Below, in pieces: positions 12,310 through 18,587 of a stretch of 29,861 bases of DNA. The notes beneath the pieces are model-generated. The model was not told where the DNA came from. It searched no databases and was given only the letters and a program-made list of their open reading frames with translations. The position numbers were made by a program, and so were the translations under genes. Each line of letters opens with the position of its first letter. Position 1 is the stretch's first letter. Source of the DNA: a virus; IMG/VR virus record IMGVR_UViG_3300011187_000040, positions 1 through 29,861 of that record, one strand, 5' to 3'.

Positions 12310-12313
12310 CTGA
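12140..12313 (+). CDS. Small protein in a repeat-bounded cassette, 57 aa
   Basis: ATG 12140 lies in the first 25-bp repeat with AAGGAG eight bases upstream, and the gene ends in the second repeat with the tail TDKEQTDD. The N-terminus is a hydrophobic helix (SWALVAAGGWLLGI); then HRWCPQAGCGRL has a C-x4-C pair and the rest is neutral. The segment between the repeats is visibly richer in G+C than its neighbours. I recognise no family. It could be a membrane-tethered small metal-binding protein. Loss of the cassette by recombination between the repeats would leave both flanking genes intact. Confidence 0.55.
   Translation: MTVAASWALVAAGGWLLGIHRWCPQAGCGRLIPTALTSGNSVRWARASRTDKEQTDD
12286..12310 (+). 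repeat. 25-bp repeat / translation-start cassette, copy 2
   Basis: A perfect copy of 12120-12144, 166 bp downstream. Here it is followed directly by TGA, giving the upstream gene a clean stop and the next gene an ATG (12306). Confidence 0.9.
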
Positions 12314-12518
12314 CGACGACACGATGGACCGGATGGTCGAAGCAGCACGGAACGCTATGGCCGCTCCGCGCTACTGCCCTTGCGGTCGGATGTGGGAGCC
12401 GCTGCGGGAGGACTACGAGCGGGAGGTGGCTGCCGTGTTGGCTGCCGCACCCCTTGCGAAGATGTTCGACGCTGCGTACATCAACTCGGACCGCACAACG
12501 GAGCAGTCCGGTGGATGA
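12306..12518 (+). CDS. Small CxC protein of the accessory cluster, 70 aa
   Basis: ATG 12306 is provided by the second 25-bp repeat. The protein is MTDDDTMDRMVEAA..., with RYCPCGRMW (a C-x-C pair) in the middle and an Ala-rich helical C-terminus (VAAVLAAAPLAKMF). The end, DRTTEQSGG, is a diverged form of the TDKEQTDD tail. The pattern of an amphipathic MVEAA helix, a small Cys motif and Ala-rich helices is shared with other genes of the cluster. Function unknown. It overlaps the next gene by eight bases. Confidence 0.6.
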   Translation: MTDDDTMDRMVEAARNAMAAPRYCPCGRMWEPLREDYEREVAAVLAAAPLAKMFDAAYINSDRTTEQSGG

Positions 12519-12708
12519 GGCGCTGCGCTCCTACGACGTCGTGACCCTTGAGCCATGTGATCGGCACGACCCATGCGCCCACGTGACGATGATGTGCCAC
12601 ATGTGCGGGAAGTCGGCACACATCCTCGACACGGGAAGCCGCCGCCGGTGGAAAGAGTCACATCTGGCCCGACATGGGTTCATCCAAGACAAGGAGGAAA
12701 ACGCATGA
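12511..12708 (+). CDS. Small zinc-finger-like protein, 65 aa
   Basis: GTG 12511 follows GGAGCAGTCCG, a degenerate copy of the repeated start cassette. The product holds CDRHDPCAHVTMMCHMCGK followed by SHLARHGF: several Cys and His in a C-x6-C...C-x2-C...H-x3-H array, enough for at least one zinc site. The tail (IQDKEENA) is acidic and also contains AAGGAGG for the next start. No named family. The longer frame starting upstream at 12454 has no ribosome binding site and reads as a shadow of the previous gene. Confidence 0.6.
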   Translation: MDEALRSYDVVTLEPCDRHDPCAHVTMMCHMCGKSAHILDTGSRRRWKESHLARHGFIQDKEENA

Positions 12709-12950
12709 GCATCCGACGACCCGCCTACTTCATCCTCACCTGCGACGGTGACGGCTGCACCGAGAAGGTGCCCCATCCGAATTCCGAGTTCGGCGCGTGG
12801 TCCGACTACACCGGCGCGTTGGAGGATGCCTACCAGTCCGACTGGACCGTCGAGGATGCTGCCCCGCCACAGCCGGGATGCCCGACACCTCACCGCCACT
12901 TCTGCCCGGACCACGCGCCCGACGAGGAGCAGACCGATGAGACGCTTTGA
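12705..12950 (+). CDS. Small Cys-containing protein, 81 aa
   Basis: ATG 12705 overlaps the previous stop (ATGA) and has the near-ideal AAGGAGGAAAACGC. The product begins MSIRRPAYFILTCDGDGCTE, with a C-x4-C pair, then an acidic middle with Trp and Tyr (FGAWSDYTGALEDAY) and a second PGCPTPHRHFCPDH cluster, giving C...H-x-H-x-C...H. This layout resembles the short C4-type or CHHC proteins common in actinophage accessory regions. It ends in DEEQTDETL, a variant of the tail encoded by the repeated cassette. Function unknown. Confidence 0.65.
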   Translation: MSIRRPAYFILTCDGDGCTEKVPHPNSEFGAWSDYTGALEDAYQSDWTVEDAAPPQPGCPTPHRHFCPDHAPDEEQTDETL

Positions 12951-13242
12951 ACTTCACCGCGACGAAGACCCCTCAGGAGTGTCGGGGCTAGGTGTTGTCG
13001 CCGAGGGCGTCGCGTTCTCCGATGGAGGACCAGTCGCACTGCGCTGGACCTCTGACTGGCCGACCAGTGTCGTCTTCCATGATCGAGGTCTCGATTCGCT
13101 GGAGGCTGTCCACGGCCACAACGGCGGTACCCGCATCGTGTGGCTCGACCCGGCACCCGACCCGCTCGGGGCCTGCTGCTGTGTTGATGCAGCCTCCGCA
13201 CCTCATTGCCCGGTGCACAACTGGGGCGGCGGTGCCGCATGA
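12937..13242 (+). CDS. Unknown protein with C-terminal Cys/His cluster, 101 aa
   Basis: ATG 12937 lies in the fourth copy of the start cassette (GAGGAGCAGACCG). The first 75 residues look like beta strands (GLGVVAEGVAFSDGGPVALRW, TSVVFHDRGL, RIVWLDP), and the end has ACCCVDAASAPHCPVH, a compact Cys/His cluster that could bind zinc. It overlaps the upstream gene by 14 bases and the next by four. Not recognised. Confidence 0.6.
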   Translation: MRRFELHRDEDPSGVSGLGVVAEGVAFSDGGPVALRWTSDWPTSVVFHDRGLDSLEAVHGHNGGTRIVWLDPAPDPLGACCCVDAASAPHCPVHNWGGGAA

Positions 13243-13535
13243 CCACCGCCGAAGTTGCAGACGACCTTGAGCGGCACATCGCCCGCGAGGCCGGACTGTG
13301 CAGCCGCTGCGACGCACCGGCGGTGGTCTCGAAGGACGACACGATCACCGGCACAGACCTGCCGTGTACGCAATGCAATGCTACTCCGCACGTCGAGCCG
13401 GACGTGACCGTCACCGATGCTGTAGTGAAGGCGTTGTGGGAGGAGTTCGCTCCCAACCTGCCGGGATACATCACCTACGGGGACATCCAGACGGTCGCGT
13501 ACGACGCGCTCAGGGCGCAGGCAGGTGAGCCCTAG
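13239..13535 (+). CDS. Small zinc-ribbon-like protein, 98 aa
   Basis: ATG 13239 overlaps the preceding stop (ATGA). Two CxxC pairs, GLCSRCDAPA and LPCTQCNA, about 28 residues apart form a classical four-Cys zinc ribbon. The C-terminal half, VTVTDAVVKALWEEF ... AYDALRAQAGEP, is the same helical module as in the 11690 gene, with a 19-bp identical stretch encoding ALRAQA. This is the last gene of the rightward operon; its TAG shares the palindrome CTAG with the stop of the convergent endolysin gene. Function unknown, possibly nucleic-acid binding. Confidence 0.65.
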   Translation: MTTAEVADDLERHIAREAGLCSRCDAPAVVSKDDTITGTDLPCTQCNATPHVEPDVTVTDAVVKALWEEFAPNLPGYITYGDIQTVAYDALRAQAGEP

Positions 13536-14056
13536 TTGTACGACCACTGTGCCGGGTCGGTCGGTGTGGCACCGTCAGACCACGGACCAAGGTGTCGCAG
13601 ATCAAGGTGACGCACCCAGTTAGTGCGGCCGATCTCGAACGAGCCGATGCCGCTGAACAGGCGCAGGCTCAGGACAGTGGACGTGAGGATGTAGCCGGTG
13701 GGGATGTCGACCGCGAGACCCTGCATGTGCTGACTCTTCGAGGCACCTCCCACCTTCTTGTTGTGGGCGGGGTCGCGGTAGCCGCTCACGATGTTGAGCG
13801 GGCTGCCCCCCTTGCGAGCGCGCAGCACCTCTAGTGCAGCGAGAACCTCACGGCGGATGTGAGCACGACCATCACCGTTGCTGGTGAACTCTGAGGCGCG
13901 GAAGTGTGGGGACAGGTACGGCAGCATGGCCTTGCAGCCCATGGTGTTTGGGCCCATGATGCCGTCCACCTCCAGCATCCTGAACGTCTCACCTCGACCG
14001 CCCAGCGTCGCACGCTGGAAGTCTTCGATGCTCTCGAACCACTTGGTGTAAGTCAT
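13532..14056 (-). CDS. Endolysin, peptidase M15 (D-Ala-D-Ala carboxypeptidase/endopeptidase type)
   Basis: A 174-aa lysis enzyme. Residues about 10-45 end in VDGIMGPNTMG, which matches the end of a peptidoglycan-binding (PG_binding_1) repeat. Then HFRASEFTS opens an M15A peptidase with S-x-H-x2-G-x-A-x-D (Ser 108, His 110, Asp 117) and HLDLR (His 150, Asp 152). His 110, Asp 117 and His 150 are the expected zinc ligands. It would cut peptide stems or cross-bridges of the cell wall. The gene is last in the leftward late operon, coupled by ATGA to a membrane protein and close to a holin, forming a lysis cassette. Its TAG stop overlaps the convergent gene's TAG. Confidence 0.9.
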   Translation of the reverse strand: MTYTKWFESIEDFQRATLGGRGETFRMLEVDGIMGPNTMGCKAMLPYLSPHFRASEFTSNGDGRAHIRREVLAALEVLRARKGGSPLNIVSGYRDPAHNKKVGGASKSQHMQGLAVDIPTGYILTSTVLSLRLFSGIGSFEIGRTNWVRHLDLRHLGPWSDGATPTDPAQWSYN

Positions 14057-14430
14057 TCCTGAGTCTCCATTTCGTTTTCTATAATTTCTGCTATCACTAC
14101 CCGTAGTGCTTCGAGGGTGTCGTCTGAGGGCGGGGGATTGACCTGCGAATCTAGTTCTCTGAGCAAGTTGTTGTGCTTGACCAGTGTGTTGTCGATGCGG
14201 TGTATACGGTCGTAGAGAGAAGATCCGTGGTTGGGTCTAAACTCTGTAGCCATCTCTTCAAGGATGGGCTTGACAGCGTTCATCATGGTGATGATCTCTG
14301 CGACAGGACGTACTATCGTTGACCACACTCGTTGAACAGCGAAGAGAACTCCAGATATTAGCACGACCCACTGTGACCACTCAGGTAGAACAGGCTGACT
14401 GACAATGCTCTCAAGGGCTATTGTCAACAT
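14053..14430 (-). CDS. Lysis-cassette membrane protein, 125 aa (DUF2746-like)
   Basis: One clear membrane helix at about residues 18-37 (WSQWVVLISGVLFAVQRVW), then a long soluble C-terminal region with coiled-coil character (SLYDRIHRIDNTLVKHNNLLRELDSQ) and an acidic end. Similar one-TM coiled-coil proteins, often annotated DUF2746, sit beside endolysin genes in actinophages and may act as a second holin or a spanin-like factor. That role is inferred from position and architecture. The start at 14430 overlaps the end of the holin gene, and the stop overlaps the endolysin start by ATGA. The base composition is lower in G+C than in the tail genes. Confidence 0.65.
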   Translation of the reverse strand: MLTIALESIVSQPVLPEWSQWVVLISGVLFAVQRVWSTIVRPVAEIITMMNAVKPILEEMATEFRPNHGSSLYDRIHRIDNTLVKHNNLLRELDSQVNPPPSDDTLEALRVVIAEIIENEMETQE

Positions 14431-14632
14431 CGACGTCCTTCACAGCAGGAGGTCGAGTAGAGGTGTATCGGGTGGCGAGACCTGACAGGGGAACACCGAG
14501 GACAGCAGCGGCAAGAGTCGCCCAACCTCCAGCGTCGTTTTCATCGAGCGCTCCGTACACCACCAACAGTGGGATGACGGCGAGTGAGATGCGGTACAGG
14601 TATGCGCGTACCTTCTCTTCGGACAGGTTCAT
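14411..14632 (-). CDS. Putative holin, 73 aa
   Basis: ATG 14632 has AAGGAG inside the last codons of the upstream tail gene, two bases away. The protein has a charged start (MNLSEEKVRAYLYR), two membrane helices (about 16-30, SLAVIPLLVVYGAL, and 37-54, WATLAAAVLGVPLSGLAT) joined by DENDAGG, and a polar C-terminus. This is the class II holin layout. With the endolysin two genes on, a pore-forming lysis role is likely. Confidence 0.7.
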   Translation of the reverse strand: MNLSEEKVRAYLYRISLAVIPLLVVYGALDENDAGGWATLAAAVLGVPLSGLATRYTSTRPPAVKDVDVDNSP

Positions 14633-14634
14633 GG

Positions 14635-15336
14635 TTACTCCTTGATAACGAGGCTGTGCAGCGATACGTCTGCGCCGTCGAGGCGGAGCGCGATCTGGCC
14701 TGCGTACTCCGGCGACGGGTCCGCCACGTTGTTGAAGATCTGTGCTCCATCGAGCCAGACGCTCCAGCGGCCCGGGACGGACAGGTCCGCGTAGAACGAG
14801 TGGCGCACCCCGGCCGTCGGGTCCCAAGCCCCGGGTGCGCCGGCGATGCTCGTGCCCGAGGGGTTGGCGGGGTCATACCCGTCTGCGTCTCGCTCTTCGG
14901 CGAACAGCGACACCCGACCGTTCTGCTTGAACTGAAGGTGGGTGGCGAGCAGATTCGAGTGGTGGAAGAGGCTCATCTTGAAGCCGAGGTTGCCGTGACT
15001 CGCGTAGTGGCCGCCCGAGTCCCAACCCTCCACCTTGAACGTGCAGGCGATTCGCGGCAGCAGGCGGTGCTTGCCGAAGATGGTGCGGTGGTACCGAGTC
15101 GACCGGGCCGCGCCTCCCTGAGAGACCGGCCTGCAGGTGCGCAGGTGCTTCGTCTTGCCGTTCTGCGCGTCGCCCGCCGCGATCGTGTCTTCCTCGACTC
15201 GCCACGCCGCGCCGCCGGAGCCGTAGACGTAGACCGAGTCCTGCGTTTCGGGCAGGCTGCGGAAGTCGTCCTCGTCGACGATCACACCGTCGGAGCGACC
15301 CCAGATCAGGTCGTAGAGGAGGTCGGTGGTTGTCAT
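14635..15336 (-). CDS. Putative tail or surface protein with jelly-roll (lectin-like) fold, 233 aa
   Basis: ATG 15336 has GGAAAGAGAACGC upstream; the longer frame to 15849 is a shadow of the neighbouring gene. The pattern is beta-rich: RIACTFKVEGWDSGG, LGFKMSLFHHSNLLATHLQF, RHSFYADLSVP, then RWSVWLDGAQIFNN. That last element is the strand-turn typical of concanavalin-like or polysaccharide-lyase-type sandwich domains, in which a ligand or glycan is bound. At the end of the tail genes, such proteins are usually tail-tip or receptor-binding components. No catalytic residues can be assigned, so enzyme or lectin remains open. Confidence 0.55.
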   Translation of the reverse strand: MTTTDLLYDLIWGRSDGVIVDEDDFRSLPETQDSVYVYGSGGAAWRVEEDTIAAGDAQNGKTKHLRTCRPVSQGGAARSTRYHRTIFGKHRLLPRIACTFKVEGWDSGGHYASHGNLGFKMSLFHHSNLLATHLQFKQNGRVSLFAEERDADGYDPANPSGTSIAGAPGAWDPTAGVRHSFYADLSVPGRWSVWLDGAQIFNNVADPSPEYAGQIALRLDGADVSLHSLVIKE

Positions 15337-15353
15337 TGCGTTCTCTTTCCCAA

Positions 15354-16436
15354 CTAGGCGTTGGTCCACTGTGCGCCGTCCCAGCGCTTTAGGAGTGCGA
15401 GCTGGAAGGATGTCCCGTCGTAGACCCTGATGGGGGCGGTAACGAATTCCGCACCGTCCCAGAACTTGATGGTACCTACGGCGGTGACTGTGACGGCCAG
15501 ACTGTAGGGACCGCTGACGTCGGACACGTCCCACGTCTTGACCTCGAACCCGACGACGTCGCCGGCCGCTCCCCATCCGACCGGTAGCGCGACGGCGGTC
15601 GAGGTTGCCGTGTTCTTGACCTCGGTCGGCTGCCAAGTGGAGTCCGACGCACGCCAGTAGGTCGTGACGGTCGCGATGGTCCGCGAGAGCGCGTAGGCGC
15701 TCTGGGTGTCGCCGGCGTCCGGGTCGTCGAACGTCCAGTCCACGGTGAGCGATGCGGTCACGGCGGCGTCGGTGCCGTCGCCCGGGGCGTCGATCGTGGG
15801 GGCGTTCGGCGGGTCGTTGCCGACGAGTATCGCGACCTGCTGGCCGCACACCGGGCCGAACGCACCCGCCGTTGCGGTCTTGTCGCCCGTCGCGCCCGCT
15901 ACGGGCTGCGTAAAGTCGGACAGCCGCAGGGACACGTCGACGTTGTTGGTGTCGCCTGCGAACCCTCTGGACGTGGTGCCCGACGGAGTCGTGACGGTCG
16001 TCTCCCTGCCGACGCCGGACGCGACGATGACCCAGTCGTTGTCGCCCGTCGTCGTCACCGACGGGGCCGTAATCGTCGTCAGTTGGTCCGTTTCTGCCGA
16101 CGCCGACGAAACGTCGATAGGTGCGACCGTGTCCACACCCGAGTAGGTCGAGATGACCCCGACGGAGGATTTGGCTCTGCTCAGGGTGAACGTGTAGGTC
16201 GACGGTTCCGACCCGCCCGCCGCCTTCCAGTAGACGGCCTGCCGCATCTGGTTAGTGTCGACCAGCGTGTTGACGACCTCTGTCCACCCGGCCGGAGGCG
16301 TCACCGTCGAGTCAGTGGAGACGGCCAAAACCGCAACCATGACGTGACCCTCGACCGTCCCCGGCGGCTTGTTGATGACAAGCGTCGTCGCGCCGTCGTC
16401 AGTCTGTGTTGCCGCCGCAACAAACGCGATAGCCAT
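15354..16436 (-). CDS. Minor tail protein with Ig/Fn3-like beta domains, 360 aa
   Basis: A Thr/Val/Asp-rich protein made of beta-sandwich modules. The N-terminal 200 residues (TTLVINKPPGTVEGHVMVAV, WTEVVNTLVDTNQMRQAVYW, GVISTYSGVDT) match the all-beta domain found near the tail tip in many actinophages. After NDPPNAPTIDAPGDG comes a Fn3/Ig-type module (LTVDWTFDDPD, YALSRT, TWQPTEV, VGFEVKTWD). The C-terminal 40 residues have a short W-D-G repeat (FWDGAEF, VYDGTSF, RWDGAQW), often an anchoring or trimerising element. ATG 16436 has AGGGGGGCTGACC upstream. It likely binds host surface carbohydrate. Confidence 0.7.
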   Translation of the reverse strand: MAIAFVAAATQTDDGATTLVINKPPGTVEGHVMVAVLAVSTDSTVTPPAGWTEVVNTLVDTNQMRQAVYWKAAGGSEPSTYTFTLSRAKSSVGVISTYSGVDTVAPIDVSSASAETDQLTTITAPSVTTTGDNDWVIVASGVGRETTVTTPSGTTSRGFAGDTNNVDVSLRLSDFTQPVAGATGDKTATAGAFGPVCGQQVAILVGNDPPNAPTIDAPGDGTDAAVTASLTVDWTFDDPDAGDTQSAYALSRTIATVTTYWRASDSTWQPTEVKNTATSTAVALPVGWGAAGDVVGFEVKTWDVSDVSGPYSLAVTVTAVGTIKFWDGAEFVTAPIRVYDGTSFQLALLKRWDGAQWTNA

Positions 16437-16439
16437 AGG

Positions 16440-16811
16440 TCAGCCCCCCTGCGAGGTCAGCCGACGGTGCACGTCAGCGAGAGTGTCGACAGGCGGGCCG
16501 ACCTTGGTCCACCCGTCGGCGGCCGTGCCGGTCACGACGTGGACACCGCCCGGGGTCCGTGCAAGGTGGACGGTCGTGTCGTCGTCGGTCACCACGACCG
16601 TCCACACCCCGCCCGACAGACGCTCCGAGTCGACGATGGTCAGCAGGCTGACGGGGACGGGTGCGATGACCTGCGCGATGGCGTCACGGGCTGCCGCACG
16701 CTGGGCTTGGTCGGCGGCGGCTTGGTCGACCACGTCAGCGTCGTGGGCGACCTGCGCCGCCCCAGTCAGGGTCGTGACACCGGCAAGATCGGCGAGTGTG
16801 ATCGGCATCAT
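16440..16811 (-). CDS. Unknown tail-region protein, 123 aa
   Basis: ATG 16811 overlaps the preceding stop by four bases and has GAAGG five bases upstream; the next codon is also ATG (16808). The first 50 residues are Ala-rich helix (VVDQAAADQAQRAAARDAIAQ), followed by beta strands (VWTVVVTDDDTTVHL, VHVVTGTAADGWTKV). A short helical stem and a small beta domain would suit a tail-tip or chaperone-like role (inference). No family is recognised. Confidence 0.6.
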   Translation of the reverse strand: MMPITLADLAGVTTLTGAAQVAHDADVVDQAAADQAQRAAARDAIAQVIAPVPVSLLTIVDSERLSGGVWTVVVTDDDTTVHLARTPGGVHVVTGTAADGWTKVGPPVDTLADVHRRLTSQGG

Positions 16812-17065
16812 GGCGCCTTCAAGATCGTCGTCGCATACCACCTGGCGCCGAAGCGGCCCAGCCCGACCGTGTCGCCAACGTCCGGCGTCAGCCCGACGAC
16901 CGGGGTCACGTCGGTCGGGACACCGTCCGGACCACGACGCACCGTCAGCGGCGACACGACGGCGACGACCCCCCAGTCGGTGACCGACGCGACCCGGCGG
17001 GCCTCCTGGCGGGCGACCGTGCGGGCTGCCGCGAGCAGCCGTGTCGTGAGCGTCGGGCCGGTCAT
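16808..17065 (-). CDS. Small tail protein, 85 aa
   Basis: ATG 17065 overlaps the upstream stop (ATGA). The N-terminal helix is basic (LLAAARTVARQEARRV), then VASVTDWGVVAVVSPLTVRR and TPVVGLTPDVGDTVGLGRF form a short beta barrel-like part typical of small OB-type baseplate proteins. The longer frame upstream (to 17164) reads as a shadow. Function not assigned. Confidence 0.6.
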   Translation of the reverse strand: MTGPTLTTRLLAAARTVARQEARRVASVTDWGVVAVVSPLTVRRGPDGVPTDVTPVVGLTPDVGDTVGLGRFGARWYATTILKAP

Positions 17066-18192
17066 GCGTCGACCTTCCGCAGCTCGAGGGTCATGTCCGA
17101 CCCGTCGAGCGGCAACGTCCACCCGACGACCTGCCACCGGCCGGCCACCCCGGCAGCAGGCCACGTCAGACGGACGATGTCGAAGTGGCCGTGCAGCGGG
17201 TTCGGGCCGACCGTCACGGTCGCGGACGCCGACGACTGCCGGTCACGCTCAACCTGCGCGTCACCCGCAGCCACCAGCGACGCGAAGTCGGCGGCCTCGG
17301 TCGCATGGACGGCCGAGATGATCCGGCCGCGCTGGTCGATCGACGTGACCCCGTCCGACTGGTTCACCACCTCGTAGAGGGTGGAGCCGGCTGTCGGCTC
17401 GCCACGTTCGGGGTCGTCGACCCAGAACACCCACCGGTTCGGCACGTCGAACAGGTCCTGCTCCACCGCAGCGTCAGGCACCACAGTCGTGTCGTCGTCG
17501 GTCGCGTCGTACACCCACTCCACAGGCCGAGCCGTCGGCGGACGGTAGGGCTGGGACCGGAACCGGCCGGCCTCGTCGGCCCGCAACGACCGGTAGCCCG
17601 CCTGATCCAGCAGGTCGTTGACGACCCGCAGCCACGTCACGCCGTCACGCAGCGCCCACGTGAGGCCCTCAGCGGTCGCAGGTGCGTCACCGACCTCGGT
17701 GAGCACCACCGGCGCGACGACCCCGGCAGCAGCGACCGCAGCCTCGACAGCCGTCTGCAGGCCAGTGCCGGCTGCAACCTGGTAGGTCGCGCCGACCGGC
17801 GAGTCCAGAGCAGCGAGCAGGTCGTACCCGTCGATCTGCCAGACCGGGTCGGACGACTCGTCAACCTGCCTCACCGGCGTGTCGAGGAGGAACACCCCGA
17901 GGAACGTCCTGACGGTGACGCCGCCGGCGGTCAGGTCCATCCACGGCCGCAGCCGCACCGTCCCCCACGACAGCTCCCGAGCCAGCTGCACCTGGCAGGT
18001 CCGGTGGATCGTCCGATAGGCCCCGTAGACGATCTGCCCGGCCGGCACCACGTCCGCCGACACGTCCTCCAGCAGGGTCCCGTCGGCGTCGAGCAGGTCC
18101 GCACCGACGTCCACGACGATGTTTCCGGCCACCACGTCGCGGACCTGCACGTCGGTGAGCAGGTCCCGGGGCGGGGCGGTGGTGATCTGCAT
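17062..18192 (-). CDS. Minor tail/baseplate protein (DUF5047-like), 376 aa
   Basis: ATG 18192 overlaps the TGA of the upstream gene by one base (TGATG); the upstream extension to 18354 is a shadow. It has an N-terminal beta region (VRDVVAGNIVVDVGADLL, RTFLGVFLLDTPVRQ, WQIDGYDLLAALDS), a helical domain around TWLRVVNDLLDQAGYRSL, and a C-terminal beta domain ending in RWQVVGWTLPLDGSDMTLEL. The general layout resembles DUF5047 or gp27-like tail hub proteins of actinophages. It is placed after the tape measure gene, where hub proteins sit, and probably forms the tail tip hub. The family name is a tentative match. Confidence 0.6.
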   Translation of the reverse strand: MQITTAPPRDLLTDVQVRDVVAGNIVVDVGADLLDADGTLLEDVSADVVPAGQIVYGAYRTIHRTCQVQLARELSWGTVRLRPWMDLTAGGVTVRTFLGVFLLDTPVRQVDESSDPVWQIDGYDLLAALDSPVGATYQVAAGTGLQTAVEAAVAAAGVVAPVVLTEVGDAPATAEGLTWALRDGVTWLRVVNDLLDQAGYRSLRADEAGRFRSQPYRPPTARPVEWVYDATDDDTTVVPDAAVEQDLFDVPNRWVFWVDDPERGEPTAGSTLYEVVNQSDGVTSIDQRGRIISAVHATEAADFASLVAAGDAQVERDRQSSASATVTVGPNPLHGHFDIVRLTWPAAGVAGRWQVVGWTLPLDGSDMTLELRKVDA

Positions 18193-18587
18193 CAGACGGC
18201 CACCGTGTCCGTCGTCGTCTCGAACATCAGGGAGATCGACGCGAACCCTTCGTCGGCACCCGCGTACTCGACGACCTCGAAGTTCTGGAGGACCCCGATG
18301 ACCACACGGCCACGAGGCTCCCGGAACAGCAGCAGCGTCGCGGCGGAAGCCCACGCACGAAGCTGGTCGACACCTTCGCGCTCGACGACCGTCGCTGACA
18401 GCTGGAGCGCCCTGCGATCGTCAGGACGGCTGACCGTCCGTCGGCGTCCGCCGGAGTAGGTGCGGACCTCCGGGCTCCTGCCCGCTTCCTCGGACAGCTC
18501 CGACAGGTCGACCTGGATCGCTGCCGTCAGGTCGTCGGCCAGCTGGAACCATCCCTGCTCGAACGTCACGGCCGCCACGTCAGGCAC
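18192..18587 (-). CDS. Putative distal tail protein, 131 aa
   Basis: GTG 18587 is inside the last codons of the tape measure gene (8-base overlap). The protein is beta-rich (WFQLADDLTAAIQVDL, RALQLSATVVERE, RVVIGVLQNFEVVEY, FASISLMFETTTDTVAV), with the strand pattern of small distal tail or tail-tip ring proteins. Position directly after the tape measure gene is where Dit proteins lie. Length is shorter than a typical Dit, so it may be a minimal form. No motif decides it. Confidence 0.55.
   Translation of the reverse strand: MPDVAAVTFEQGWFQLADDLTAAIQVDLSELSEEAGRSPEVRTYSGGRRRTVSRPDDRRALQLSATVVEREGVDQLRAWASAATLLLFREPRGRVVIGVLQNFEVVEYAGADEGFASISLMFETTTDTVAV

Noticed and set aside
13545-13575. 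Short inverted repeat GTGCC/GGCAC near the operon convergence as a terminator
   Set aside because: Five-base stem inside the endolysin coding region with a long loop and no U-tract.
14096-14109. Palindrome CACTACCCGTAGTG, including the leader-motif core
   Set aside because: It lies inside the coding region of the lysis-cassette membrane protein, with no start or promoter nearby; probably chance.
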